Positions 8,607 through 17,618 of a stretch of DNA of 64,000 nt are shown in pieces; the first letter of the stretch is position 1; each line of letters opens with the position of its first letter. Below the pieces are notes generated by a model that worked only from the letters and a program-made list of their open reading frames with translations, was not told the DNA's origin and did no database searches. A program made the translations under genes and the position numbers. The stretch is from Pirellulaceae bacterium (GTDB taxonomy: Bacteria; Planctomycetota; Planctomycetia; Pirellulales; Pirellulaceae). Location of the stretch: contig JANQLU010000052.1 in the NCBI GenBank assembly GCA_028280445.1, positions 62,001 through 126,000 on the forward strand, given 5' to 3'.

Positions 8607-8976
8607 CGTTCCGCCATACGAGTCATAAACAGCGCAATCTCCACTCGAGTGTTTTCAAACTGACATTCACGTCCGGCTTACTTGGTCAATCCGCAACCAA
8701 AACACAACTCTTGGGCGCCGTGGTCGAAAGCCGGCAAATGCCAATTTGTAAAACGCTAGTGGAAAAAAATTCCAAGCCATTTCGTTTGTTCGTCCTGGGT
8801 GGACGAGAAAATAAGGCTTAATTGCCGGCAAATGGCTGAATCTCGTGCTATCACTTGCCAAAATTCGTAACTTGTACCGGTTAGCGACTTCGGCCGATTG
8901 ACGAAAAAAAAACGGTTACACAGAATAGCAATCGCCAAACCTGTTTGAACCGAAAAACCGCTAACTGAACGTATCG
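8607..8976. other. Spacer upstream of holA, no gene seen
   Basis: 370 bases. Short minus-strand frames here have no plausible composition or start site. No dispersed repeat is visible. It must hold the divergent promoters for the PEP-CTERM gene and holA, but I see no clear -35/-10 pair. Confidence 0.5.
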
Positions 8977-10050
8977 ATGTCGGGCACAATCCACGCATTT
9001 GATTTTCTCTCTCAATCGGATTTCAAAACGTCCGCAGTCGTGCCAGTGTTTGGAAACGATCGCTACCTCCGTTCGCTCGTTGTCAAACATCTCGTCGAAC
9101 AACTGAGCGGCCAATCGTCCGACGAATTTGCGGCAACGACTTTTGATGGCGATCAAACACAGTGGTTCGAGGTTTACGACGAACTCACGACGATTTCACT
9201 GTTTGGCGGCGGCAATCGAATTGTGGTCGTCAACGACGCAGACAAATTTGTCAAAAACAACCGCGATCACATCGAAAAATTGCTTTCGACAAAATCGGAC
9301 AAATCCACTTTGATCGTGTGCATAAAATCCTGGCCAGCCAACACCAAGCTTTACAAGCAAGTTGACAAAAACGGACTTCAAATCGAAGCCGACGCGCCGG
9401 TTTCGCGTCGCGGCAAAAGCAAATCTCGTGACGACGGAAAAATTATTGACTGGATTATCAGCCAAGGTGCGGATTGTGATCTGAAATTTTCAAAAAAATC
9501 AGCTCGCCAAATGCTTGACCTGATCGGTGATGATTTTGGCCGAATCGAAACCGAATTGGAAAAAATCTCGTTGCTGAAATCCGGCGGCAGTGTTTCCGAG
9601 CAGGATGTTGTTGAGATTGTCGGTGGTTGGAAAGCGAAATCGATTTGGGATGCCGTCGATCAAGCGGTCGATGGAAACACCGGCGAAGCGCTGGTTTTGC
9701 TGAACCGAATACTGCTTTCAGGCGAACACCCGTTGTCGCTCTATGGCCAGCTATCATGGTCGCTCCGCCGATACGGACAAGCCTACGAGGCATTTGCCAG
9801 AGCTCAGCGGCAAGGCGACGCCATTAGTCTTCGTGAAGCGCTCAAGCAGGCAGGATTTCGATCCTGGGGCGGTGAACTTGAAAATGCCGAACGCCGCATG
9901 AAATCAATCGGTCGAGAAAAAATCTCACAGATTAGCCGACGGCTTCTCGAAATCGATCTGCAACTCAAAGGCACTCATTCACAACCCGATCGCGCTGGAT
10001 TTGCCATCGAAATGTTGTTCGCCGATTTGGCAATGCCTGCAACAAAGTGA
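8977..10050 (+). CDS. holA: DNA polymerase III delta subunit
   Basis: 357 residues, the usual length for HolA. The protein matches the delta-subunit family: an N-terminal domain where the Walker A region is replaced by VVPVFGNDRYLRSL, then VYDELTTISLFGGGNRIVVV and DADKFVKNNRDHIEKLL, and a C-terminal collar domain with IWDAVDQAVDGNTGEALVLL and HPLSLYGQLSWSLRRYG. Delta opens the beta sliding clamp within the clamp-loader complex during replication. The family lacks ATPase motifs, as seen here. It stands alone; a repeat-filled spacer follows. Confidence 0.94.
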   Translation: MSGTIHAFDFLSQSDFKTSAVVPVFGNDRYLRSLVVKHLVEQLSGQSSDEFAATTFDGDQTQWFEVYDELTTISLFGGGNRIVVVNDADKFVKNNRDHIEKLLSTKSDKSTLIVCIKSWPANTKLYKQVDKNGLQIEADAPVSRRGKSKSRDDGKIIDWIISQGADCDLKFSKKSARQMLDLIGDDFGRIETELEKISLLKSGGSVSEQDVVEIVGGWKAKSIWDAVDQAVDGNTGEALVLLNRILLSGEHPLSLYGQLSWSLRRYGQAYEAFARAQRQGDAISLREALKQAGFRSWGGELENAERRMKSIGREKISQISRRLLEIDLQLKGTHSQPDRAGFAIEMLFADLAMPATK

Positions 10051-10058
10051 TAGCAGTT

Positions 10059-10257
10059 GGCCGGTTCCCACCGGCCATACATTTTTTGTCATCTTGGCGC
10101 AACGTGATGAATCATTTGACAGGATCAACAGGATGTGTTGGCGCGGCACTGATCCTGTTCATCATGTTCATCCTGTCGAAAAGCAGAACAAAAACAGTTC
10201 GAGGATCGGTTCCGACCGGCCATTGTTATTTGATCGGCCGGTAGGAACCGGCCCTAC
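10059..10257. repeat. Composite repeat: R1 half, R3 element, complete R1
   Basis: An R1 arm (10059-10076) is followed by an R3 palindrome (10117-10178: GACAGGATCAACAGGATG with GTTCATCCTGTC) and a second R1 pair (10206-10257). The order suggests an R3 element lying between, or inserted into, R1 sequence. Confidence 0.75.
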
Positions 10258-10333
10258 AAATTGTTGTTGCTTGAATTCCGCAAATTTTCTAGCATCTGCC
10301 ACTCAATTTTGAACATGATTGTGGAGCATCTCG

Positions 10334-11911
10334 ATGCGTCTTTTATGGATATCGTTGTTGGCACTGGCCACCTGCTGTGGATGTAAAGGATTTTCCAAGA
10401 AGTCGGAAATCGATCGTTTTCTTTCGCAAACCGATCCCGTGCAAGACGTATCCAACCAATCACTCGCTGGCAATTCGACCACAACTAATAAAAACGCTGA
10501 CTTGACGACCAAGGTTTCGAATCCCATTCAACCCTCGAGTTCAAAAGCGGAATTTAAACTGAGTTCGGTCGACTCAGTCATCGGCTCGGGGCTTAACGAA
10601 ATCAAACCTCCGACAACTCGAACACCCAACCCGAAACCAGAATACAAACCACTATATATCGTTCCGAAAAACTCGGAAATCAAAATTGCGGGTAAACCAA
10701 ACAACGAGTCCAACCCGTTGAGGCCACGACACCCCCGTCCCAAATGGACATTGCGAGAGCTGGTAAAAACGTGGTCAAGTGAATTGGCATCTCGAAACGC
10801 TTCGACCAACACCAAACCGTGTCCCATCATCGACTGTGATACCTGCAATCCCGTTAAAAAAAAACCAAACAGATTCGTAGCGGCACCTTACGTTTCTGCT
10901 GACAACCTCGATTCATTTGCCGTCAAACATAACACCTCGCTGACTTCCTACAACGCGCCCGCCGCCAATCATCCGTTGGATCATGTCAGCCCTGCGACAC
11001 CCAATCAGCCGATGGCACCTATGGCAATTCCCGCAAATCCATGCCAAGACGGCTGCAATCGCCATTGCGGATGCCGACAGACTATTCAAACCATCGGATA
11101 CAACGAGGTCGTCGACGAACATCCTAAAAAACAGGTTTTCAACGATCCGTTAGAAGACTGGGTCAACTCGGAATCGCCCGACGCCAATTGGAACGAACAT
11201 CTGCAACAAACGTTAGAGACGCTGGCAAACGAAGTCGAGTTTAACAATGAGCAATGCAATCCGTGCAAGCTCCGATTGTTGCGGCTGTTGTCTGACAACA
11301 TTATCCGTGCCACGGAGCCGATCGAATCGATTTCGCCTGAAACACAAACAGCTTTTATCGCACAAATGTCGGCGATCGAAAAAATGATTGAACTGGCGGA
11401 AAAGGACTGGAATCAAACGGACGCAAAAAAAAGATCCGTGTTGATTCGCGATTGCCTCTCCAATTTGCAAACGGCCGTGGCAGCCATGGTGAAACAAACG
11501 CCATTGCAAATTCAAAACCCACAACTATGCACTGAAATTCGCGGATTTGGCCAATACAAATCGGTGCAGACAGAGCAGCCGTCCAATTCGAATTTGCTGC
11601 TCTACTGCGAAGTCGAAAACCTCAGCCACACTCAAACTGACCGTCAAAAACCAGTCGTCTTTGAAACAAAAATCCAGGGTGAAATTGAAATCGTCGATGG
11701 TCGCGGAAAACAAATTAGCCACCATAAATTTCCGATCGTGACGGACTCCAGCCGGCGCCTCCGCCGAGATTATTTTGTTTATTTCCCCATCCGCACGCCA
11801 CGACAATCAGGCGCCTACAAAATCATTGCTCGCGTTCGTGATCTCAATCGAAAGCGCAATTCGGCCCAGAATCAAATCGCCGAAACTTCGACGGAATTAA
11901 TCGTTCGCTAG
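10334..11911 (+). CDS. Large lipoprotein of unknown function
   Basis: 525 residues from the ATG at 10334 with GGAG ten bases upstream. The N-terminus MRLLWISLLALATCCGCKG is a lipoprotein signal peptide with Cys at the lipobox. A long Pro/Asn/Thr/Lys-rich region of low order follows (to about residue 180), then three short Cys clusters (CPIIDCDTCNP, NPCQDGCNRHCGC and QCNPCKL), a helical segment (about 270-390), and a beta-rich C-terminal domain with FETKIQGEIEIVDGRGK and DYFVYFPIRTPRQSGAYKI, which looks like an immunoglobulin-like fold. I recognise no family. The Cys clusters suggest disulfides or metal sites. Confidence 0.85.
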   Translation: MRLLWISLLALATCCGCKGFSKKSEIDRFLSQTDPVQDVSNQSLAGNSTTTNKNADLTTKVSNPIQPSSSKAEFKLSSVDSVIGSGLNEIKPPTTRTPNPKPEYKPLYIVPKNSEIKIAGKPNNESNPLRPRHPRPKWTLRELVKTWSSELASRNASTNTKPCPIIDCDTCNPVKKKPNRFVAAPYVSADNLDSFAVKHNTSLTSYNAPAANHPLDHVSPATPNQPMAPMAIPANPCQDGCNRHCGCRQTIQTIGYNEVVDEHPKKQVFNDPLEDWVNSESPDANWNEHLQQTLETLANEVEFNNEQCNPCKLRLLRLLSDNIIRATEPIESISPETQTAFIAQMSAIEKMIELAEKDWNQTDAKKRSVLIRDCLSNLQTAVAAMVKQTPLQIQNPQLCTEIRGFGQYKSVQTEQPSNSNLLLYCEVENLSHTQTDRQKPVVFETKIQGEIEIVDGRGKQISHHKFPIVTDSSRRLRRDYFVYFPIRTPRQSGAYKIIARVRDLNRKRNSAQNQIAETSTELIVR

Positions 11912-12099
11912 TCGACGCTGCATCTTTCGAAAGCAAATTGTTTGCGCAATCGTCAAACTTTCCTAAACCTAACACCTTATCCCACCCAATCGTTGCCGCC
12001 AAAAAAATCCCTTGCAAATCCAATAGCGGATTTTCCGATATTGATCGTAAGTAAAACTGTTTTGATTTTGCGCAATTTGCAGCGACTGGCTGATTCGAC

Positions 12100-13524
12100 A
12101 TGTCAATTTTGCTTTTGATGGCGATCCCGGTGTTCGTAATTTGGACGCTGGTAGCCTTTCGCAAATTCAACTCCCGCCCGCAAGTCAATTTGCCGCTGGT
12201 CATCACTGCGGCACTGATCTCGGGAGTTGTCTTGGGATACGATTTTTACCACCAATCGGTGGTTACCATTGACCGCCTGATCTGGGGCGGCATGCTGGTT
12301 TATTTTGGCTACCTGGTCATCAATCAAAAAGTATCAATTCCGCAATTCAATCACATCGACTGCGCTGTGTTTGGATTGATTCTACTGATCACCTTTAGCA
12401 CATTTAGCCACGACTGGCGTTACAAGGACAACCTGCCGATGGGGCGGCTGTTGTTTTTCAATTTGATGCCGTTGGGATTTTATGTAGTCGCCCGATTTGT
12501 CCAATTCACACCAAAAGATCTGCGATACCATTTTTGGACCATGGCGCTACTGGGCGTTTTTCTTTCGTTGCTGGGAACGGCCGAAGTTTTCGAAAAGTAT
12601 CAATTTGTTTGGCCTCGCTATATCGCCGATTCAGCAGAAATTGAATTTTTGGGACGTGCTCGAGGTCCATTGATCAACCCCATCGCCAACGGGATGTTTA
12701 TGCTCGCCGGATTGGTTGGCACTCTGTCGCTCTGGCCACGCAACAGCGAAAACTCCACATTGAATGAAAACCTGTCGCAAAAAATTTTGCTGATCGCGTT
12801 TGTGTTGATTCTGCTATTTGGGATCTACGCCACCAAAACGCGCAGTGTCTGGCTGGCGGCTGTGATTGTCATTACTCCTTATGTTTGGCGGCAACTGTCG
12901 CCGCGTGGACGAGGCGGATTGCTCGTTGGTGGTCTAGTGAGTGCGGCTTTGCTGGTTGGATTGGCGGGCAATACGCTCAACAATTTCAAACGTGACAAAC
13001 ACGTCACAGCTGCGGAAACCGCCGAATCCATTACGCTTCGGCCGATGTTGGCAACCGTTGCCTTGGATATGTTTCGAGACCGGCCCCTCACCGGGTTTGG
13101 GTTTGGACAATACACCAAAGCCAAAGGCCCGTATCACCACAAAACCGTCAATGGCGCTTCGCTGCAAAAAGTACTGCCGTACATGCAACACAATTTGTTT
13201 CTCTCTTATCTGACCGAACTTGGCTTGCTCGGTCTGCTGACATTGATGGCCATCATCTTGAGTGTCACCTACGCCGCCTATCGCGTGTTGAACCAATCGA
13301 AATGCGAAACAACACGTTCGGCCATGTTGGCGGCACTGATGCTATTAGCAGCCTGGATTTGCAACGGCATGTTCCACGACGTTTCGATCATTCCCATGAT
13401 CGGGTCGCTGATGTTTTTCTGGTTCGGGATTTCGAATGAAAACTACTCGCGGCTACTCACCGGTGCAACCGAATCGTACGGCGAAGTCGACGCATTCCAC
13501 TCTACCAAAGCTGCCACTGTTTGA
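12100..13524 (+). CDS. O-antigen ligase / polymerase-like membrane protein
   Basis: 474 residues with about ten membrane segments and a large periplasmic loop, the layout of the Wzy_C (WaaL/Wzy) family. The signature region is RPMLATVALDMFRDRPLTGFGFGQYTKA with HNLFLSYLTELGLLGLL after it: an arginine, a GxGxGxY turn and a conserved histidine, as in O-antigen ligases. Members join or polymerise lipid-linked glycans at the periplasmic face. The polysaccharide operon at 55.4-61 kb could supply substrates, but this is inference. The 3' end overlaps the convergent CPBP gene by 23 bases. Confidence 0.9.
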   Translation: MSILLLMAIPVFVIWTLVAFRKFNSRPQVNLPLVITAALISGVVLGYDFYHQSVVTIDRLIWGGMLVYFGYLVINQKVSIPQFNHIDCAVFGLILLITFSTFSHDWRYKDNLPMGRLLFFNLMPLGFYVVARFVQFTPKDLRYHFWTMALLGVFLSLLGTAEVFEKYQFVWPRYIADSAEIEFLGRARGPLINPIANGMFMLAGLVGTLSLWPRNSENSTLNENLSQKILLIAFVLILLFGIYATKTRSVWLAAVIVITPYVWRQLSPRGRGGLLVGGLVSAALLVGLAGNTLNNFKRDKHVTAAETAESITLRPMLATVALDMFRDRPLTGFGFGQYTKAKGPYHHKTVNGASLQKVLPYMQHNLFLSYLTELGLLGLLTLMAIILSVTYAAYRVLNQSKCETTRSAMLAALMLLAAWICNGMFHDVSIIPMIGSLMFFWFGISNENYSRLLTGATESYGEVDAFHSTKAATV

Positions 13525-14395
13525 AACTGACGACATAAACTCCGAGCAGCAAATTGGTGGTCGCATGCGCCATCACACAAGGCCAGATGTTGTTTCGGCG
13601 CACCATCAACCAAGTCACCAAAGAAAACCAGGCGATGGCAGCGAACGCTTCTGAGGGGTGCGTCAACACGGCATAGGCCGGCGCCACCAACAAAACAAAC
13701 CACTTCAATTGATTGAGCGGGGCTGCCCACCAATCTGCGCGATCGGCATACCTCATTAAAAATCCGCGCAAAAATATTTCTTCGGCCAACGGGATGACCG
13801 CCACCATCAAGCCGAATCTTGCCACAAAAAACAGGATCAACAATCCGGAGTTGTCATACCCATCGATAGGATTGAATGCCGCCCTGGACGACAACCAATC
13901 TGTCGAAAATCCTAACGACGACAAAATTGTTTGCTCCAGATCTAAATGACACAAACCGATCCAGATCAAAAACCCCAAAACTCCAACCGGCAACCACGCC
14001 CAACCGATGCTGAATTCGAATTGCGACAGATAAATCTTCCACCAGAAAATCAACAACGCTCCAACCACCAACACGCGTACGATGGTCAAAATCAGATATT
14101 TGATAGGCGATACGTCAGACGATTCGACCGGTTCTCGCCGATCATTTTCGCCAGCCTCGGCATCGTCTGAATATCGAACGATGGTCGTTTGATTCGAAAC
14201 AGGATGTGTCGCAGCATACGGATTCGTCGAAATCCTGGAATCCAGCACGAGCAGAACCATGTAGACGGCTAACGGCACAACCCAGGGCCAAATCGACGGT
14301 TCCGACTGTTTTTCAGCGATATCAGTGTGTTCGTCCATCAAGTCATCATAAACCGAAAAACACTTTTCAATGGAGTGCAGGTTTTGCAAAACCAC
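13502..14395 (-). CDS. CPBP-family intramembrane metalloprotease
   Basis: 297 residues, six to eight membrane segments. CPBP (CAAX protease and bacteriocin-processing) motifs are present in order: EEIFLRGFLMR (EExxxR), LTHPSEAF (HxxF-type) and MAHATTN (HxxxN). These residues bind the catalytic metal inside the membrane. The start is uncertain: a GTG at 14395 or an ATG at 14338, neither with a strong ribosome-binding site. The N-terminal 50 residues are cytoplasmic and acidic, and a charged linker (about 65-95) separates TM1 from the rest. It is convergent with the O-antigen ligase gene. Substrate unknown. Confidence 0.9.
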   Translation of the reverse strand: MVLQNLHSIEKCFSVYDDLMDEHTDIAEKQSEPSIWPWVVPLAVYMVLLVLDSRISTNPYAATHPVSNQTTIVRYSDDAEAGENDRREPVESSDVSPIKYLILTIVRVLVVGALLIFWWKIYLSQFEFSIGWAWLPVGVLGFLIWIGLCHLDLEQTILSSLGFSTDWLSSRAAFNPIDGYDNSGLLILFFVARFGLMVAVIPLAEEIFLRGFLMRYADRADWWAAPLNQLKWFVLLVAPAYAVLTHPSEAFAAIAWFSLVTWLMVRRNNIWPCVMAHATTNLLLGVYVVSFKQWQLW

Positions 14396-14483
14396 AACTA
14401 CCAGCTCAAACTCTATCTGGCCTGTTCCAGTATTCGCTATAATTAGCAGGGCAGGGGACTAATTTTGCCAACTGAGAAACAAA

Positions 14484-15731
14484 ATGATGCGTATTTCGCA
14501 AATCAAAATCCAACTATCGGTATTCCTGTTAATCGTGATGGGATTGGCAGTGGTCCAGTCGAGCGGCCAGCGGAATCGCCAACTGGATTACGATAAACTG
14601 CGCCGCCAAATGGTCCAGGTCGCTGTGATTGGCGCAGGTGTCAAAGACAAGCGGGTCATCGAATCGATGTTCAAAACACCCCGACACGAATTCATGCCCA
14701 AAAACGTTCGGCATCTCGCGCATATTGATGCGGGCGTTCCGATTGGCGAACAACAAACAATCTCGTCGCCTTTCATCGTGGCGTATATGACGGAGTCTCT
14801 CGAAACAAAGGCATCGGACCGAGTCTTGGAAATAGGCACAGGCAGCGGATATCAGGCAGCGGTCTTGAGCCCGTTGGTCAAAGAAGTTTATTCGATCGAA
14901 ATCGTCGAAGAGTTGGGAAAACGCGCCAAGAAAACACTGGATCGTTTGAAATACAAAAACGTGTTTACAAAAATCGGCGATGGTTTCAAAGGTTGGAAAG
15001 AAAAAGCGCCGTTTGACAAAATTATCGTCACCTGTTCACCCGAAAAAATTCCTCAACCGCTGGTCGATCAACTTCGAGAAGGCGGCCTCATCGTTGTCCC
15101 GGTCGGCCAACGACATCAGCAAACGCTTTACCTGATGCGAAAAAAAGACGGCAAGCTGGTCCGCGAAGCACTTCGCCCAACGTTATTCGTACCCATGACG
15201 GGAACCGCAGAAAAAAATCGCAAAGTTAAACCCGACCCCAAAAATCCTAAACTGCTCAATGGCGATTTTGAACAAGAACTGGACAAAAACGGATTCGTCA
15301 AAGGCTGGTATTATCAACGCCAACTCAAACATATCGAAGACGAAGTACTGGCCCCCAGTGGTCAATATTATGTGCAGTTTGAAAACACCACCAAAGGCAA
15401 ACCATCGCATGTCATGCAAGCATTTGCCATCGACGGCCGGCACGTCAAAAAACTCCGGTTTTCATTTTCCGCAAAATGCGACGACGTGAAAAAAGGCTGG
15501 GCACCTGATCAGGTTGCCATGGCCAATTTGGAGTTTTTCGATGAACAGCGAAAACGACTTGGCATCGTCCCCATCACCATGAAAGGCACGCGCGCATGGC
15601 GTACCTATTCGCGCGATATCCGCGTGCCCAAAGGAACGCGCGAAGCCCTGGTTCGCATTGGAATGTTCGGTGGTACCGGAAAAGCCGCTTTTGATGACGT
15701 CGTGATTCGCAAACTCGACACCAAAAAATAA
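14484..15731 (+). CDS. pcm: Exported protein-L-isoaspartate O-methyltransferase with C-terminal binding domain
   Basis: 415 residues. Residues 1-28 are a signal peptide or membrane anchor (IQLSVFLLIVMGLAVVQ). Residues 35-240 are a full PIMT: IGEQQTISSPFIVAYM (87-102), the SAM motif LEIGTGSGYQAAVLS (about 115-129), and IIVTCSPEKIPQPLVDQL. The enzyme methylates isoaspartyl residues so that damaged proteins can be repaired. Residues 250-415 form an added beta-sandwich domain (LNGDFEQ, GWYYQRQ, FDDVVIRKL) resembling CBM4/9-type carbohydrate-binding modules. Secretion of a SAM-dependent enzyme is puzzling because SAM is cytoplasmic. Confidence 0.93.
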   Translation: MMRISQIKIQLSVFLLIVMGLAVVQSSGQRNRQLDYDKLRRQMVQVAVIGAGVKDKRVIESMFKTPRHEFMPKNVRHLAHIDAGVPIGEQQTISSPFIVAYMTESLETKASDRVLEIGTGSGYQAAVLSPLVKEVYSIEIVEELGKRAKKTLDRLKYKNVFTKIGDGFKGWKEKAPFDKIIVTCSPEKIPQPLVDQLREGGLIVVPVGQRHQQTLYLMRKKDGKLVREALRPTLFVPMTGTAEKNRKVKPDPKNPKLLNGDFEQELDKNGFVKGWYYQRQLKHIEDEVLAPSGQYYVQFENTTKGKPSHVMQAFAIDGRHVKKLRFSFSAKCDDVKKGWAPDQVAMANLEFFDEQRKRLGIVPITMKGTRAWRTYSRDIRVPKGTREALVRIGMFGGTGKAAFDDVVIRKLDTKK

Positions 15732-15822
15732 ACACATGTTGCAAATAATCAACATCTGTAGCGATCCCCAGCGCCAGAAATATTTCAGTGAAAAGAACTG
15801 GAAATACTGGAATTTCTGAACC

Positions 15823-15842
15823 TTGAGCAAAAACTCAATTTT
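15823..15842 (+). terminator. Weak terminator-like hairpin after the PIMT gene
   Basis: TTGAG and CTCAA pair around CAAAAA and are followed by TTTT. The stem has only five pairs, so it may be weak or incidental. Confidence 0.4.
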
Positions 15843-15846
15843 GTCA

Positions 15847-15868
15847 ACAACCATTTGCAAATGGTTGT
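15847..15868. promoter_or_regulatory. Perfect 22-base palindrome upstream of the TIGR03000 gene
   Basis: ACAACCATTTG is followed at once by its exact reverse complement. A perfect dyad without spacer looks more like a protein-binding operator than an RNA hairpin. A second dyad, GGTTGTC / GACAACC (15907-15930), reuses the GGTTGT half-site before the start at 16011. Confidence 0.5.
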
Positions 15869-16010
15869 ATTCCAAGGCATGCTAATTATGCTGAGTAATG
15901 GGTATCGGTTGTCGCGCTTGGCTGACAACCTCCTACTCTCGTTTGCAAATGATCTAGATATTCATCGTGGTAAGCACCCGAATCAGGGCGCTGGGAGAAA
16001 AACTTCAATC

Positions 16011-17318
16011 ATGAAATTGATTGCACGTACATTGTTGGCAACCTCGGCCACACTTTTTGCAATCGGCATCACATCGACTGCCGAAGCAAATGGTTGGGGT
16101 TATGGCTCCGGTTCTTGGGGCAGCGGTGGCTCGTATGGCAGCTACGGAAGCGGTGGTAGCTGGGGATCCAGCCGCGGTTCGCGTGGTTACAGCTACCGAT
16201 CGTATTACAGTTCGCGCGGATCATCCGGCGGCTACGTCTCCTATGGTTCTTCTGGAGGCTATGGATCGTCCGGCGGTTATTATGCATCGCGCGGTTCCAG
16301 TGGTGGTCGGGTTGGACCGATTCGCCAATTCTTCCGCAACGTTCACGCTCGCCATCATTACAGCCGCGGTTCAAGCGGTGGTTATGTTTCGTATGGTTAC
16401 TACTCGTCCGGTGGTTCATCGGGAGGTTACTATGCGTCGCGCGGTTCCAGTGGTGGAACCTATTACACCAGCTATGGACACTCCAGTGGCGGTCGCTCAT
16501 CGGCGTATTACCAACCGGTCACCAATTATTCGCCGACGCCGGTCCATCAATCGGGCCCGGTTTATAACAATAGCGGAACGCCGATCTACGGTGGCACGAC
16601 GATTCATGATGGTTTGATTATTCCCAACAACCCAGCCGTTAATCCAACGCCTGCCGGAGGAACGGAATCACAACAAAAACCTCCGATTCCCGGCGGTGCC
16701 GGCTCTGAGAACCAAGGCGGTAACTCGGGCAACAACGATTCGGGAAATAATGATTCAGGAAACAGCGATGGCGGCAATATGAATACGGCGGCCACCGCCA
16801 ATGGGTACTTGAATGTCAAACTTCCTGTTGACGCGAAAGTTTACGTCAACGGTGTTCTGACCAAAACGCCCGGGGTCAATCGACAATATGTTTCACGCGA
16901 CTTGATCGCCGGTGAAACCTATCCGTACGAAGTTCGTGCCGAAGTCGAGCGTGATGGAAAAACAGTGACGCAAACCAAATTGGTCAACCTGTACGCTGGT
17001 ACCAATAAATCAATCGAATTCGATTTTGAACCACAGTCGCAAGTGATTACTTCGGTAACACTGAATGTTCCAGAGGACGCGAAAGTTGTTCTCGGCGGCA
17101 TTCCCACGACGACCCAAGGTCCATTGCGTTATTATTCGACCAAGGAACTCGCTCAAGGCGAAGTTTGGGACGACTACCAAGTCGAGGTCACGATTAATCG
17201 TAACGGGAAAACCGAAAAACAGGTCAAAACGGTGAACATCCAGGCCGGGCAGTCGGTTCGTCTGACTTTCGATTTTGCTCAACCGGCTCCGGTAAAAATT
17301 GCGTCCAAACGACCATAA
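16011..17318 (+). CDS. Secreted Gly/Ser/Tyr-rich protein with two TIGR03000 domains
   Basis: 435 residues from the ATG at 16011 (GGGAGAA upstream), where a signal peptide begins (MKLIARTLLATSATLFAIG). Residues 25-170 are low complexity with a repeated SRGSSGG(Y/V) unit, about seven copies, and YASRGSSGG twice. A Pro/Asn/Gly-rich linker with NNDSGNNDSGNSDGG follows. Residues 262-340 and 345-425 are two tandem copies of the planctomycete TIGR03000 domain: VDAKVYVNG and EDAKVVLGG, then YPYEVRAEVERDGKTVT and DDYQVEVTINRNGKTEK. Likely a cell-surface structural or adhesive protein; function is not known. A strong terminator follows. Confidence 0.92.
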   Translation: MKLIARTLLATSATLFAIGITSTAEANGWGYGSGSWGSGGSYGSYGSGGSWGSSRGSRGYSYRSYYSSRGSSGGYVSYGSSGGYGSSGGYYASRGSSGGRVGPIRQFFRNVHARHHYSRGSSGGYVSYGYYSSGGSSGGYYASRGSSGGTYYTSYGHSSGGRSSAYYQPVTNYSPTPVHQSGPVYNNSGTPIYGGTTIHDGLIIPNNPAVNPTPAGGTESQQKPPIPGGAGSENQGGNSGNNDSGNNDSGNSDGGNMNTAATANGYLNVKLPVDAKVYVNGVLTKTPGVNRQYVSRDLIAGETYPYEVRAEVERDGKTVTQTKLVNLYAGTNKSIEFDFEPQSQVITSVTLNVPEDAKVVLGGIPTTTQGPLRYYSTKELAQGEVWDDYQVEVTINRNGKTEKQVKTVNIQAGQSVRLTFDFAQPAPVKIASKRP

Positions 17319-17324
17319 ATCGCA

Positions 17325-17356
17325 ATTTTCAGGTGTAATCCCTACGACCTGAAAAT
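17325..17356 (+). other. Hairpin just past the TIGR03000 stop codon
   Basis: ATTTTCAGGT and ACCTGAAAAT form a 10-bp stem around a 12-base loop. It has no T-tract. It may protect the mRNA 3' end ahead of the real terminator at 17371. Confidence 0.5.
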
Positions 17357-17370
17357 CTGAAATTTTAAAG

Positions 17371-17406
17371 ACCCTTTCGTTCGATGAATGAAAGGGTTTT
17401 ATTTTT
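17371..17406 (+). terminator. Rho-independent terminator
   Basis: ACCCTTTC and GAAAGGGT form an 8-bp stem followed by TTTATTTTT. It lies 53 bases after the stop codon of the TIGR03000 gene. Confidence 0.88.
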
Positions 17407-17485
17407 GCGCAACTTCGATGCCGCGCAGAAACCGTGAAGTATTCTTTCTCGGTGTTAGTGCCATGAATATTGCATTCAAAATCAC

Positions 17486-17564
17486 AAGCGCGAAACGTGA
17501 GTGAGGGACCATGTTTAACTGCACTTTTGTGTGGTTCTGGTCCCTCGCTCACGCTTCGGGTTAT
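17486..17564. repeat. R5 palindromic repeat
   Basis: CAAGCGCGAAACGTGAGTGA plus GGGACC on the left pair with GGTCCCTCGCTCACGCTTCG on the right, the cleanest R5 hairpin in the window. Confidence 0.82.
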
Positions 17565-17618
17565 GAAGCACACAAATAGCACCTCTCGGTAGATGATCAT
17601 TGGAACTGTTAAACAAAC

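Noticed and set aside
13502..13524. Frameshift or misassembly because of overlapping ends
   Set aside because: The two genes are convergent and both end with plausible C-termini, so a 23-base overlap of 3' ends is acceptable.
16021..16617. Plus-strand frame of 198 codons in another phase
   Set aside because: It follows the low-complexity DNA of the SRGSSGG repeats; the signal peptide and TIGR03000 domains are in the other phase.
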